NCBI GenBank assembly: GCA_034698045.1
Contig: JAQGAU010000181.1
Location: 1-35,688, forward strand
DNA from: Paramacrobiotus richtersi
Lineage: Eukaryota > Tardigrada > Eutardigrada > Parachela > Macrobiotidae
Reading direction: 5' to 3'
DNA: 35,688 bases
The notes under the pieces are model-generated. The model was not told the DNA's origin. It was given only the letters and a program-made list of their open reading frames with translations, and searched no databases. Positions 19,310 to 31,000 of this stretch are shown here, in pieces. The position numbers were made by a program, and so were the translations under genes. How positions within the stretch are numbered: the first letter of the stretch is position 1; every line of letters starts with the position of its first letter.

Positions 19310-20098
19310 GAGGAAAAAGATCTAATCAGGAACTGTATCGGTAAAAGGTCAACGACATCAAAAAGCTAAGGATCAATTAAAAATTTTGATACTTCGTTGA
19401 TAAACTCAACAACGTTGTTTTCAGCATGCGCAGGCCGCAGCAAATAGTGTCGAGTCAGCAGCTGACAACACTACCGCGAAGGTTTACACATCCGCCACAT
19501 TTTGCAATGGTCGGCGATACTAGTGCCGTCATTGTGATATTCAACTGTGCCCTAATCATCTGATTTCCCTGTAGTCTGAACCGGGCTTCGGCCGGAGGCA
19601 CAGAATTTCATTTTTTACAGTTGTGGCAGACTGCAGAAACCCCAGAAATCGATAGTCACGATTTGTTCGTAGAAATTTCATTATCTACAAAATTTTACTG
19701 AAGATTTTTCTGATCACTATTCCGTAAAACAAACCAAGAACACTAGGGCGTGTGCGCAATAACGGACTCTCAAAAACTCCAGTAACAATTTTGAATCCGA
19801 AGAAAAACACCAAGATATCGCTCATTAGAAAACGGCAGAGAAAGCCCAGATTGTCCTGAACTAGTTATTCTGATTAAAAGCGCGGGTCTCAACGGTGCCA
19901 TCGGGATGGTGCCGCGTAATCCCGACGGATTTCCTGCGGCTGAGGAAATCCGCCAACTGGGCCATCAGTATGCATCAGACCGGTATACCAAATTAACTGT
20001 GCTTTTAATGGGCGGCAACTCCGCAGTGATATCACCAAATAATCCATTCGAACTCTAAACAGCGAATTAATGAAGAAACCACAGCATAGCATACAAAT
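19310..20098. other. sequence before the retroelement fossil; no LTR recognised
   Basis: This is where a 5' LTR and primer-binding site would be expected. I found no stretch here that repeats downstream of 30.7 kb, and no clear tRNA-complementary site. The sequence is otherwise unremarkable. Confidence 0.4.
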
Positions 20099-20640
20099 GT
20101 GAGCAATACAAAGAAACGTACGAAAAAGGCCCCAACGGTGCGGTTTTACGAGGAGAAGGATAGCACGTCAGCGGTGCAACAGCAACCAGCTCACCGAATG
20201 ACGCGAGCCCTCAGAGACCAGTGGCAAAGAGCCATCGGTGATACGCTGGAAAATGTGAACCGTAGGATAGAGAATTTCCAGAGGACGATCCAACGTCTGG
20301 AAGACGCATGATACGAGCGTTCACCTATCCGGATGCGGTCTCGAGTAAGAGCAACGCAAGGGTCAAGAATACCAATACAGAGACCCACACCAACAACACT
20401 AGGGTTCACACGAAGTATCCAGAAGCGACAGTATGCTCCGACGGACCTACGCCAAAGAATAACCAGCAGGAATGCCGAACCCACTACATTTCCGTTCACC
20501 CTCAACATCCCATATACGCAATCTAAGGTCAATAATTACGAAAACCAAGAGCAAATGCAACAAAAACCGAGAGAACGGATTCGTGAGCAAATCAGGTATC
20601 AGCGAAGTAACCGAACGCATTATGCCCCGAAGTACGTCCA
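20099..20640 (+). mobile_element. gag-position region of the fossil
   Basis: It begins with a basic, Gln-rich leader (MSNTKKRTKKAP) that turns into a helical, coiled-coil-like segment (VNRRIENFQRTIQRLEDA), followed by low-complexity R/Q/T-rich coding. I see neither a capsid-like domain of normal size nor a CCHC knuckle. The region is also short for a gypsy gag. It is part of a broken element. Confidence 0.45.
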
Positions 20641-20935
20641 AACGGGGACAACAGGGACTGCCACCGCTACTACCCATGAAAACATGGGGCTCTCACGTAC
20701 TTGCGCTCTTGGATAGTGGCTCGTCAGTCACAACCATAACCGAGCAATTGGGCGTCACGGAGATGGTCAATCGCTCAGACACGAGAATTCTGAAAGGAGT
20801 CACTGGGCACAATAAGAGAACTACAGGGTCAATCCTGGTACCTACGACAGTACTAGGAGTAAAGCTGACCATCAAAATGGATGTGGTGGATGACCACCCT
20901 GAAACATACGATTTGATTTTTGGATAAGTCAACCT
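20640..20935 (+). mobile_element. retropepsin-like protease region of the fossil
   Basis: The retropepsin signature LALLDSGSSVT lies at about 20700-20732. It is followed by the usual beta-rich stretch and a terminal hydrophobic YDLIFG, the position of the ILG-like motif of retroviral aspartic proteases. It comes directly before reverse transcriptase, as in Ty3/gypsy pol. Confidence 0.75.
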
Positions 20936-20975
20936 TAGCCGGTTTATTCCCCTGTGGGATGACGTACAAAAAGCA

Positions 20976-22060
20976 ATGTTGTTTAAAGTACTACAAGGAT
21001 GCTACGAGGAAGTAGCATCCCAGTACTTGCAGAATGAGTTTGACGGCCATAATCCACCACAAAATGATACGGACCTCTCGAAACTCACAATTGGGAATCA
21101 CCTAACTAATCAACAACGAGGTAAGCTCTTGGAAATCATTAAAGGATCCAAGGAGCTATGGCTTAAGGAAGGTGAGCCACTAAAAGCAGCAAAAGTCGAA
21201 CCAGTGCAGCTACATTTAGTGGATGGAGCCAGACCGGTATGGCAACCAAGCCGGCAGTTTGCACCCAAAGAACGGGATGACATCGTGGCCCCGGTCACGA
21301 AACTAATCGACGAGGGAATCTTAGTCCCGTCACGCTCGCCATGGCAGAGCGCCGTCGTTGCTGCTCCACACAAGGACGTCGGAATCAGGATGTGTGCGGA
21401 TCTTTAAAGTTTAAATAAATATTTAAAACCAATGAGGTACGCCATGCCAAAAGTACAAGACATACTCGACCAGGCATCAGGTTGCCGGTACTTTACCAGC
21501 TTGGATTTAGTACAAGCCCTCCATCAGATCCCGATTGTCACCAAGTCACAGCACTTACTTCAACTCACAATGCCAATAGGCAGTTATGCCTATACGAGAA
21601 TGCCGTTTGGCGTGACGAATGCCACGGCCATCTTCCCACAGATAATTAACGAAGTCTTTTCGGATATGATTGCCCCAAGGGAACTCCAGGCATTCATCAA
21701 CGATATTATGATCGCGACTAAGACAATGGAAGAGATGGAACGAATTCTACGTGAAGTTTTTCGACGGCTGAAAGAGGTGGGTTTCACGGTAAACCCCCGC
21801 AATTGCAAGTTTGCGGTGCCAAGCCATAAAATATTAGGGTCATTGTAAGCTAAGCCGGAATTAGCTCCGACCCGGACAAGACGGCGGCGGTGCGTGATTT
21901 TCCAACGCCACCAGACGTAAAACCAGTACGTTTATTCGTCGGACTAGCGTCATTCTACCGCCAGTTCGTGACGAATTTCGCGAGGATCGCGGATCCCTTA
22001 ACCCGATTGTACTTAGGACCTTTGAAAGATTTGAAAAAGAAACCATTTATCTGGGCAACA
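20976..22060 (+). mobile_element. reverse transcriptase region of the fossil
   Basis: Ty3/gypsy-type RT blocks are visible in order: the approach region with PSRSPWQSAVV (about 21330), LDLVQALHQI (about 21505), RMPFGVTNA (about 21598), the catalytic-site block (about 21690), and the primer-grip and connection region with LFVGLASFYRQF (about 21933). The overall length matches a normal RT. Broken. Confidence 0.85.
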
Positions 22061-22089
22061 TAGTGCCAGCAAGCTTCTGATATGCTGAA

Positions 22090-22500
22090 GGAACTATTAT
22101 GTTCAGCACCGGTTCAGCCCATTTTCAAGATGAATGCGACACAGCACTCCACGTGGATACACGCGACTACGCTATAGGTGCTGTACTTTTTCAGGAACAA
22201 GGAAACGGGTGGCACCCCATTTCGTTTTGTAGTCGAAAGCTGACAAAACCTGAACGTAACCTGAGTACGGCTGAAAAAGAATGTACGCAAGTTCGAAGTT
22301 CCGACAATATCTGCTAGGGCGACCAGTAGTGGTCTACACCGACCACGCGAGCATGCAATGGCTGTTCAGGCTCCGCACTGAAAATGCGAAGCTGCAACGA
22401 TGGTCGCTGCGTCTCTCAGAGGTTGACTTTGAACTCATACATGGAGCCGGGAAAGATAACGTGGACGCTCATGCACTTTCAGGAAACCCAGTAGATCCCG
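22090..22500 (+). mobile_element. RNase H region of the fossil
   Basis: The RNase H start HVDTRDYAIGAVLFQ (about 22150) is followed by PISFCSRKLTKPE (about 22218), then VVYTDHASMQWL (about 22331) and a closing LSEVDFELIHGAGKDN (about 22414). This is the usual Ty3/gypsy order. Confidence 0.8.
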
Positions 22501-23905
22501 AAACGAGCGAAGATGCCAGATTCCCAGCATTCACTACTAGAACAGTGGACTTGCGCTCTGAGCAACTGAGTGACGACTTCTGTGCTCCAATTATGGACTT
22601 TCTGGGAAACCTAGCAGATGTCCTAGCAAATCGCGTTAAAAATTTAAGTGAAAACTTCCTGATGGATAACGGGATTCTTTCTCACTGGTCGCAGGTCAAC
22701 AAGGCCAGGTACCAAACTATAGTCCTAACAAAATGTGGATCGATGTTTTACGTTCAATCCACGACTCGGAAGCCGGATTAGCCCGCCTGGGCTTTGCTAA
22801 GTGCATGGATGTCATGACCAAAAGGTTTTACTTTAAAGGACTAGGAAGATTCATACGTCAGTACATCGCCTCGTGCGATGTGTGTCAAACCCGCAATGCG
22901 AGAAGACATACCGCAGGATTTCTCCAAAACATGGCTATACCGAAGAGAGCAATGACCCACTTGATATTCGACACGGTAGGCAAGTTATCCACCAGTAGCG
23001 GTAACCAATATAAACTGACGTGTATCTGCGAACTATCTTCCTTTATGATAACAAAAGCCGTCCGAAACCGTACTGCCCTCACAGTGGGAAAGTTCTTGTT
23101 GTATGATGTATGAATTCGTTATGGTTTCCCTCTTCAAACCAGAACGGACAATGGTACCGAATTTGTTAACGACGTGATCATGGAGACGGCAAAGATGCTC
23201 GACATCAAGCATATTACGCCTACAACCTTTAGACCACAAGTTCAAGGACGTCTCGAGAGGCAGCACCACCCAATGGTGGACTGTCTTGCAAAACTAACGG
23301 AAGAACATCAGCGCAATTAGTCGCAATTTTTATCCTGTGTGACGTTCGCAATGAACGCCAGCCCAAGCGCCACCACTGGAATCAGTCCGTATAAGGTCGT
23401 CCATGGAGTGGATTGCCTTTTCTACTTCGATTCTTCGTTACCCTCCAACCTCGACGAACCGTTCATACAGGGGATGAAACAGAATATCGACGATATTTAC
23501 GAGTAGGTGAAGTATAGTTTGGTAGAGCAGCAACGTCAAGCCGGATCTACCTACGACGCCAACAGAAAGCCCGTATTTTACGAAATCGGTGACAAAGTGT
23601 GGCTTGTCTCGCCATCGGTGGAACAAGGGAAAAGCCGGAAATTGGCGCATTTTTATCACGAACCTTTTATCACGATAACTGAACAAACAGGCCCCAGCAA
23701 CTACAGAATTGACTATTTTAAACCCGGCGCGAGCAAGGGAACAGTAGTCAACGTTGCTATGCTAAAAAAGTTCCACAGCCGAACGGATATGGGAGAGGAA
23801 TTTGATGTGTATTTAAAAGGAACAGTAGCCACAGGGTTGGAAGAGTACAGGATGGGTCCTGCGTACATAGACGACTATGCACTTCCGGTGACGAAAACCC
23901 CCTGA
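22500..23905 (+). mobile_element. integrase region of the fossil, with GPY/F-like C-terminus
   Basis: An H2C2-type zinc-binding end is seen with CDVCQTRNARRHTAG (about 22876). It is followed by the catalytic core (FDTVGKLSTSSGNQY at about 22968 and RTDNGTEF at about 23142), and a C-terminal stretch with GDKVWLVSP (about 23589), RKLAHFYHEPF and NYRI, which corresponds to the GPY/F module of Ty3/gypsy integrases. Broken. Confidence 0.8.
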
Positions 23906-24060
23906 AGGCTACCATGGAAAAACCAAGCACGTCAAAAACTGAAAATACACCAAAAGAGCAGAGAACCGTGACAAAAAGAACGGAAGTAGTCAAACAAACA
24001 ATCCCTTAACTAAATTCACCAGCAATAAACCCAGACAGCGCAACACCAACGGGGGCGAGA

Positions 24061-24507
24061 ATGGCCCCAAAATTCGACTCGGATTCAATTTTGCGGACAC
24101 CAACCCCTGGGGGCACCACATTGGTGAGTAACACTAGTGAAGAACACTGGCGAACAGCGGCAGATAGCCCCTTTTGGGAACCCCGTCAAAAGCAAGTAAC
24201 GCCAATCCAACAACTAGATTTCAAGGAATCACGAGATTCACTGCTGGTGGATGAATCAGTAGGCTCGCTTTTGGACGAACAGGTTCCCGCATTAATGCCC
24301 CAGCCTAAACAAAGGAGAACAAAAAAGCGAGCAAAAAGGTTACAACCCGGTAAACCTTCCCATGGAACCATCGAAGCGAGCGGTAAAACCACCAAATCGA
24401 CTGCAGTTCTTTCAACGCATGCAACTATGGCAAATGGTGACAATGGCCATGTGCCTGTTTGCGATATGCGCACCACAAGCGCACGCGCTGGATATGGAGC
24501 TTTGTGA
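24061..24507 (+). mobile_element. pol-env spacer frame of the fossil
   Basis: About 149 codons, polar and S/T/E/P-rich, with a basic patch (KQRRTKKRAKRLQPGK). It overlaps the start of the env-like frame in another phase. It has no recognised domain; it could be a pol tail or a small separate product of the element. Confidence 0.4.
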
Positions 24508-24887
24508 CTGCAGTGAAAAAACGATTCCTGTAAATTTTGGACCTGAAGCATTACGGCGAATGCCCCCCATTAGCACTGGACCCCCAACCAATAGACGTAT
24601 TTTACACCATTTATGCGTTGAAGAAAAGTACGTCAACTTCTGCAGCCGCAGCATGCAAAGCAATAACGTACATTATGAGGTTGAAAACATTGGAGTATCA
24701 ACGCTATCGGAGGACGTGAAAATTGTCTCGGAAGAGTAGTGTCGAAGGATGCTCCAAACACTCTCGTGTTATGGCAACCAATGACGAGAACCCCCAACTC
24801 GGAAATGTACACATTCCATCGTAGACCGGAAGAGAATTACAGATGGTAATCCGAGGTCAACAGTACGTCCATTTCATGCAAAATGTG

Positions 24888-25636
24888 GGGTTGAAATTCA
24901 CAAGGATTTCGGCCGATTTGAAATGAAATTGATTTGAAATGATTTGATTTGATTTTGAAACAGTAAATTAATTAAAATAATAATAATGTAATAATAAATT
25001 TTTTTGTGATCACAAAATTTGCAATCGAGTTGTTTAGGCATATTCCACCAAATTGTAAATAATGTGGCCATGTGCTGTAGATCAAAAAAGCACACACAAT
25101 CGGGCACGATACTATACGATGCGATATTTGAGAGATAACTTGCGAGTTTGGAATTCAGAACATTTCTATGGAGGTTTTTTGTGCACGATTTTGCATCGGT
25201 TTGGGGCAGAAATTAGCAGACAAGGGCGCGAGGCGATTGTCGGTAGGATATCCCGTTATTCTGCAATGCCGTAAAAGACTAATGGTGCGCCGAAATGATT
25301 GTTCTGATTTCTGCACATCCCAAAAGCAACAACTACGCGGTTACTCCCCTCTTATTAGAGGTCAGACAGCGCAGATGCCGGATTTTTATGCATATGTGTA
25401 AATTATCCTGCACCTTACTGCACAAAAAACTGCAAAGTATCAACCGAGGTTTTGCGGTAAAATTCGATTTCTTACATTTCAAACTCATTTCAAGACGGTT
25501 TCAAATTTCAAGCTTTCAAGCAGTTTCACATTTCAAATCAATTTCTTGTCAAATTCAAACGGGTCGTCGTTTGATGTGATTTGACATTGATTTGAAGCTT
25601 GAAATATGAAATTTTTGAAATCTTGATTTCAACCCC
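24888..25636. mobile_element. 0.75-kb TIR element (MITE-like) nested in the fossil env
   Basis: It starts GGGGTTGAAATTC and ends GATTTCAACCCC, so the termini are inverted repeats (12 bases, then a gapped match through GATTTC). Long subterminal zones at both ends are built of the words TTTGAAAT and ATTTCAAA in opposite orientation, unlike the surrounding fossil. The centre has no gene. Target duplication is not clear; flanks read AAAATGT and AGGACAAT. Non-autonomous DNA transposon; superfamily unassigned. Confidence 0.75.
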
Positions 25637-27525
25637 AGGACAATGGAACCGGTAACGCTAACCCAAGAGTCCTTCAACTCTACAATTTTGTCGATGATTG
25701 GAGGACTGGGAAACGATAAAAAGCGCGGCTTTGCCCAGAAGGGACACCTAGCTTTCTTATGGAACCCAGAAGACAGCGGTGAAAGTCAAAACCGTCAATA
25801 TGAAACTTTAGTTGCAGACCTCGGAATGGGCTACAACCTCTCGTCAGATCGGTACAGAGTCAGAGATGATAAAAGGGAAGCTGACCTAATCATTGACGCG
25901 CAACCAGAGAAGGTCAACTGTTTCTTTCCCAAAACAGTGCACCGAGTAAGCAGCGGATTCCGGGATGTACTAGCAAGTGTGGAATGGCTAGACAGTCATG
26001 ACCAGCAAGACCCTGTTACAGTACAACAAACCAAAAGAGCTCCTAATGATGATGGAAGGGCGGACAGACGACTCTTGTCATCACAGTTAACCGACGACGA
26101 CAATGGGAGAGCTCAACGGAGACGCCATAGTATGCGCACTGATCAACAGAAAAAGGAGAAACAATGGCGAAAGACGATCATCGTCTGGCACAACTCGAGA
26201 GAGGACAATGGGCACTGCAACACTATATGGGACAACACCTGCAAGGGGAACGGAACAACCGCCAGGGATCCCATTGTCCACACAACCGATAATTCCGCCC
26301 GAGATAGTGCCGGTATCATATACGCCATCACCTGAACCAGAGAGGTGTACACCACCCCCCGAGCAGCAAAGGTACACGCAACCCCCTCGACTGGACCCAG
26401 ACCAGAAGAGGTATTACGCACCAGTACCGCAGGCAGGGCTTCAGTACCAACCATCCATGACAAACTGGCAGGCGAATGGACCCTGGAGCCAGAATAGCCA
26501 GCCACAGGGATTTAACGGACAATATGGCCAACCCAATACGTATTATGCAAATCAGAATTATTACAGGGTGTGAATACCCACAACTACCACCCTGGATTGG
26601 AGGTAATACCAGCAGAGACTGGACAAGGCACATAGGGAGCGTACGGAAGCAGTGGAACGGGTGGACCAAGAGAGAGGAAGGCGGCATGAAGTAATGACAA
26701 ATCAATACGAAGTGCTGAACAGTGAACTTACACAGCGACTAAACCAGTACAACGAAGTACCATTTGGAGCATATGCATTTGCGGCCCCCCAGCAAGAGTA
26801 ACTCAACCACCCGCTACAACAAAACCAACCACAATTTCAAATTTCATCCCAACAAGAACAATTGTGGTTCCAGTGATAACACCAGCTCAAATAATTCTCA
26901 CACCCACGACTCCGTCCCCAAACCCGGCAAGTCAAACGACTAACCAAGTGAGAGTTAACAACTTAATCCCAAAAATCTAGACGAAGGATTCCTTGGTCAC
27001 AATCCAACCAGTATGCAAGGAATACGAATCAGATTTCGCACGAGCAATGGATGGAGGCCGAGTTCTCATCCTTCTCGAATGACCTGGCGAAGGAATTGTA
27101 CAGTCTGGGTTGCGCGCAACGAAGAACAAGTTGATAGTAATCGAAATGCTTGCTATGTTCTCCCCCATTCTAGCGGCAGAAATGATAGGGTTCGATAAGT
27201 GAAAGTCGCTTGGCGCCCATAGCAATCAAGCACTACTTTACCAATGCAGAAACATTTTGATCAACGTTACTGGGACAAAAACTAAGTGTGGAATGAAACC
27301 GATTGCTTTGAACAGGTCCATCCCGTTAGATGGAAAACAGATTATGCAGGGATTTACCCCATGTTACCAAGACGGACAATTTGCGTTAATTAATGACACG
27401 ACCTACGAGTGGAGCGAAGACCTACGGGACTGGATGCCGGTTCCGTCGAACATTAAAATCGACAAAGCGCACATGGCGGTAAAATTTGACATGCACCCTG
27501 ATGTAAGTGCGGAGGAAGGATCATG

Positions 27526-28868
27526 GCCGAACTGTAGGGATCTTAGATGCTGACGCATTCATAAAACTATTAACTATGTGCTTATGCAAGGGGTGGCCGA
27601 ACACATGGAACAGGCGCACACTGTGTAAACAGTGGCCGGCAAATCACGGAGCCGCTTCGCTTACTCTTGGTATCAGCCGCTCCGTTTGTGAGCGATGCCA
27701 GCTGAACGTGCGTCGCCGGTGTGCGGTATCGGTTCCAGTCAAAGCGGTTTCGCGCAATGCTAGTACACGGTGCATAGACCGTATAGTTACCGAAATGTAC
27801 ACAGTTTTTCAAGTGTTATGTTATGCCGGTTATGCAGGCCTCTGGAACACAGGATTTTTATATTAATGTAATAAATTTGCATTAACTTAATGAATTTTTA
27901 AGAAATACTCACGAACAGATACCACATATATACCAGCAAACTTCGTTTCTTTGATCAAAGGCAATTGTATTTTGCTGTATTAACCTGACGTACACAGGAA
28001 AACGAAAACCAACGTTATCATTAATGTTACAAAAGATCAACTGTAACCCGAGAATATAATACAACCTGATTCAATTTTCATACTGACCGATCTATAGCTG
28101 CTTCGGGTTCCATCTTTCAGTTTATATATATGGTATGTAAATTTTGCTTACTTACAGATTTAAATTTACAGAAAATACGGCGGATACAGAAAATAACATT
28201 ATGTTTGGCTGGCGAACGATCACACTGGCAAAATAATACCCGAGACTCACGCATAGGACTCCCTTCGGCCAAAAACTTGTGAAACGATAATCCAAGAAGA
28301 TGAGATTTTGATCCTTGTACATTTTTGCAATTTTGTACAAAGCAAGACGTTGGCATTTTAAACGTATTTGTCCAAATAAATGGGATAATATTGGTCAGGA
28401 GGGGTAAAAAGTGTATGGAACATTTTCCAAATTTTACTTCACCTTGAGGTTACAATACAATGCGTCTAAATATACGTATTTAGATTTCAAAACATTCTGG
28501 GTATAGTTATGTAAGAACGTATTCCAACCGAGTGATCGACTGCCACTTGGTCAATAGCCCACATGTTATGCGTGACGTAACAAGACGGGCGCAGTGCTGT
28601 TTCTTCGTCGCTTTCTTCATTCCGCAACCTGCGTTCATTGTCTAGAGTAGCGGGCGAAGAGACAAACCACTGACGCTACCGTTCCCTTACTGTAATGCTG
28701 AACAGGCCGAACGGCTTTGACTAAGTAAACAAGCAGACGGCAGACGGCCGAGCAAACGGCTAGAGGAATTTTGGAATCTGCGACTCTTTCAGTTCCTCTC
28801 TGAGAGACTGGCTCAGCCATACTGTTGCCGTACCTTATAAGAGATGCCCTATCTCTTCACTGATGCTA
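27526..28868. mobile_element. 1.34-kb insertion with THAP-coding exon, flanked by 10-bp direct repeats
   Basis: The fossil env is interrupted here; the env fragment at 2991-3578 shows the uninterrupted sequence. GGAAGGATCA occurs at both edges (about 27516-27525 and 28869-28878, edges ambiguous by two bases), a target duplication of 8 to 10 bases. The ends (27590-27780 and 28560-28820) are GC-richer than the middle. A THAP-like exon on the minus strand points to the P-element group or another THAP-carrying DNA transposon. Terminal inverted repeats are not obvious. Too short for a full transposase, so non-autonomous or degraded. Confidence 0.65.
28156..28356 (-). CDS. THAP zinc-finger-like first exon of a DNA transposon
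   Basis: ATG at 28356, 67 codons, ending at a donor GTAAGTAAGC in phase 0. The start MPTSCFVQNC gives the C-x4-C at the N-terminus, followed by FHKF, and later SPAKHNVIFC, which aligns with the P-x-K-H-x-V-(I/L)-C segment of THAP domains (C2CH DNA-binding fingers found in P-element transposases and host THAP proteins). The conserved proline after FHKF and the central tryptophan are not visible, and the final C-x2-H pair is altered, so the finger is probably degraded. Downstream exons were not found within the insertion. Confidence 0.6.
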
Positions 28869-29396
28869 TGGAAGGATCACGCGCAAGACCACAAAATTCT
28901 ATCGCAAGTAGTCTTGATCTTTCTGGTCAATTAGCTGCAGTATCGACTGAAGAAGACGTAGACAGCAATAAAGCGGCATCTAGCATGATCACGTCTGAAT
29001 CGCTAGCTGAAGATGTCGATCTAGACGCAACCTGGATTACGAAATATTTTGGCGCAGAATGAAAGTTTGGCCTAACATTGGCCGGAATAATTACGGGAAC
29101 TGTTATACTAGCGTATGTGACATGGAAATGCGTGACATGCTGTAAAAATTACTCGATACCCGGAAGTCTACGCGGAAACAGGTACCAACGAGCAGCTACC
29201 AATGAGCAAGAAATGATAAACTTGACCCCAGTTGCCCTGAGGATAGATCGAACAGCTTGGCGGGCATTATGGAACAGAAGAGAAATGCAACAAAACCAGC
29301 GTGATATTCAACACCAGATAGCGAAGCTACCGCAATTACAACAGTTACAAAGCTAGCCGCATCTACTCGGGTATTTACCCTCGACAGGAAGTAAAA

Positions 29397-31000
29397 ATGT
29401 GGAAAAACTGGATTTGCGCATATGCGATAACGCTAAGTATCGTAACCGCTTTCAAGGCTCGCTATGTTCAAAAATCAGCAGGAAAAAGTTTTGATCAACC
29501 GAAATTAAGCGAGCTTTCAGAATATATTAATGCGACTATTGGAACCGCTCTGGAAGAAAGGGATCCTATTCAAATCTTAATCTTATGGATCTTAAATTCA
29601 GTATCACAAAATTATCCGAACAGCGGCATACGCTTATTGAATTAGATGCACTTTAACATAAACGCGTTGTCAATATTCAACCAATACTACATTCCGGCCT
29701 TCCAGTCTGAGATGTAAGACGTGATGGACGACTTATTACTCCGGCGGAAGTAAACGACGACGTGGATGCTAACCAATGCGACTTTCACTTAATCAAATAA
29801 GCGTCTGAATTAAATCCGGACCACGTGGAGAAATTTTTTGCAAAGCTAGCGAAATACCTCAACTTTGCCATATTTGATCATACGTGTTCAAGATTCGGAA
29901 TGGCTGACCCAGCTGCGGATCAGCAACTCATCCATAACTGCCTCATCTACTGGACGATATATAAAAGCGAAAATACGACTGGGCAGGAACATTATGCGTT
30001 TACAACGACGAGTTCAGTCATCTCAACGTTAACGGAAACCAAATCGCCACCAACCTTAAAGGTCACATCAACCATCGGAGCGGCCGCTCAAGCATGCGCG
30101 GAAACTTTAGCATAGTGCAACTGTAATTGCCGGTGTGGATAATGAATTACGCTATTTTCATTGTACTGTTATGCTCATGGATGTATGCAGTAGCTCATTT
30201 TACTGATTCACCGTACGTGGAAGAATATTTGTCTAATCCAAGAAACCATCAAGTCCTGCTCGCCCTAAACAAAGCCTACCATTCCTGAGTAGCCATCGCC
30301 AAAGCCGGAAAAATTCGTGCAACTCGTATTACATATAACGATTCCCATATCCCGTACACATTAGAAGAGCGTTTTTTGTTAAAAAATGTCCCCTTACGCA
30401 ATGGAGCGAGAATCGCAATTCGTAATTTCAAAAATGGTCAAATTTGCCCACAAGATTTATTGCCATAGTGGACCTATCTATGGACAAGTACTCCATCAAA
30501 AGTGTGTACAATACTATATCTCCTTCGGTCCAGCAGTGATCCCGGACCTGAATCGCTACGGTTTGCACTACGACGAAATCGGCGCGACTAACTCAGCTCC
30601 TACCCTAACCAACGACTACTAACGTAAGTGGTTGGAAACACTCATCACATTAGCCGTGTTTCACTTTAAAGACAACGCGTTACGCGTTTCCACTCACCCC
30701 AACAAGGAGGAACCATCTGGAATCCTCGATGGGAATCCATGAAGATAACCCCGTGAGGAACCCGGAGGTCACCCATTAGGATCGCCCCATGGATTCGCAA
30801 TTCGCCCCATGTACCCCGATGAGTTGTAACAATATCGTCATTTTACTCCCGGATCCCCACAAGGGAGGAACAGCACTATTCCTATCATTTTCCCAGACGT
30901 CGGAAAATTGCAACGTATTTGTGTATATTTGCTCTGAAAATGTTTGCAGAGAAAGTTTTTTACAACGAGCCGAGATGCTCGCTCGATCACACGAGTGAAG
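29397..31000 (+). mobile_element. open stretches downstream of env, unrecognised products
   Basis: After the env tail, several plus-strand open stretches continue. One begins with a hydrophobic leader (MWKNWICAYAITLSIVTAF, about 29397). One near 29825-30115 is helix-rich, then T/S-rich. One begins with a second signal-like leader (MNYAIFIVLLCSWMYAVA, about 30141). Ty3/gypsy elements do not normally carry such genes after env, so these could be accessory genes of this family or another viral-type fossil next to it. All are broken. No family is recognised. Confidence 0.45.

Larger units (their letters stand above)
24362..29360 (+). mobile_element. env-like glycoprotein region of the fossil, with two nested insertions
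   Basis: The region opens with a short cytoplasmic-looking lead and a hydrophobic signal segment (MVTMAMCLFAICAPQAHA). It then has a Cys-bearing ectodomain (CDCSEKT), a P/Q/Y-rich part (about 26300-26570), a Cys-containing part with NVTG and NDTT N-glycosylation sites (27259-27500), a membrane span (LTLAGIITGTVILAYVTW, about 29073) and a cytoplasmic tail with a CVTCC cluster and Q-rich helix. This order is that of a class of viral-type membrane glycoproteins; I cannot place the family. Broken, and split by the insertions at 24888-25636 and 27526-28868. Confidence 0.65.
20099..31000 (+). mobile_element. Ty3/gypsy-like env-bearing retroelement fossil
   Basis: Order of parts on the plus strand: a short basic leader frame and gag-position region (20099-20640), protease, reverse transcriptase, RNase H, integrase with a GPY/F-like C-terminal region, a spacer frame, an env-like glycoprotein, and open stretches after env. 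The pol order PR-RT-RH-IN is that of Ty3/gypsy. The element is broken, with on the order of fifteen or more interruptions plus two nested DNA insertions. It is therefore old and cannot be active. Ends are uncertain because I could not identify LTRs; the right end is placed loosely. The 588-bp env fragment at 2991-3578 is a second, partial copy. Confidence 0.85.

Noticed and set aside
26087-26705. minus-strand frames opposite the P/Q-rich env part
   Set aside because: They are shadows of the proline- and glutamine-rich plus-strand coding, translating as Gly/Val/Leu/Ser-rich sequence.
27587-27612. hAT-like terminal motif (CAAGGGGTGGCCGAAC)
   Set aside because: It lies inside the insertion, about 60 bases from its edge, with no matching inverted end; the direct repeats and THAP exon explain the insertion better.
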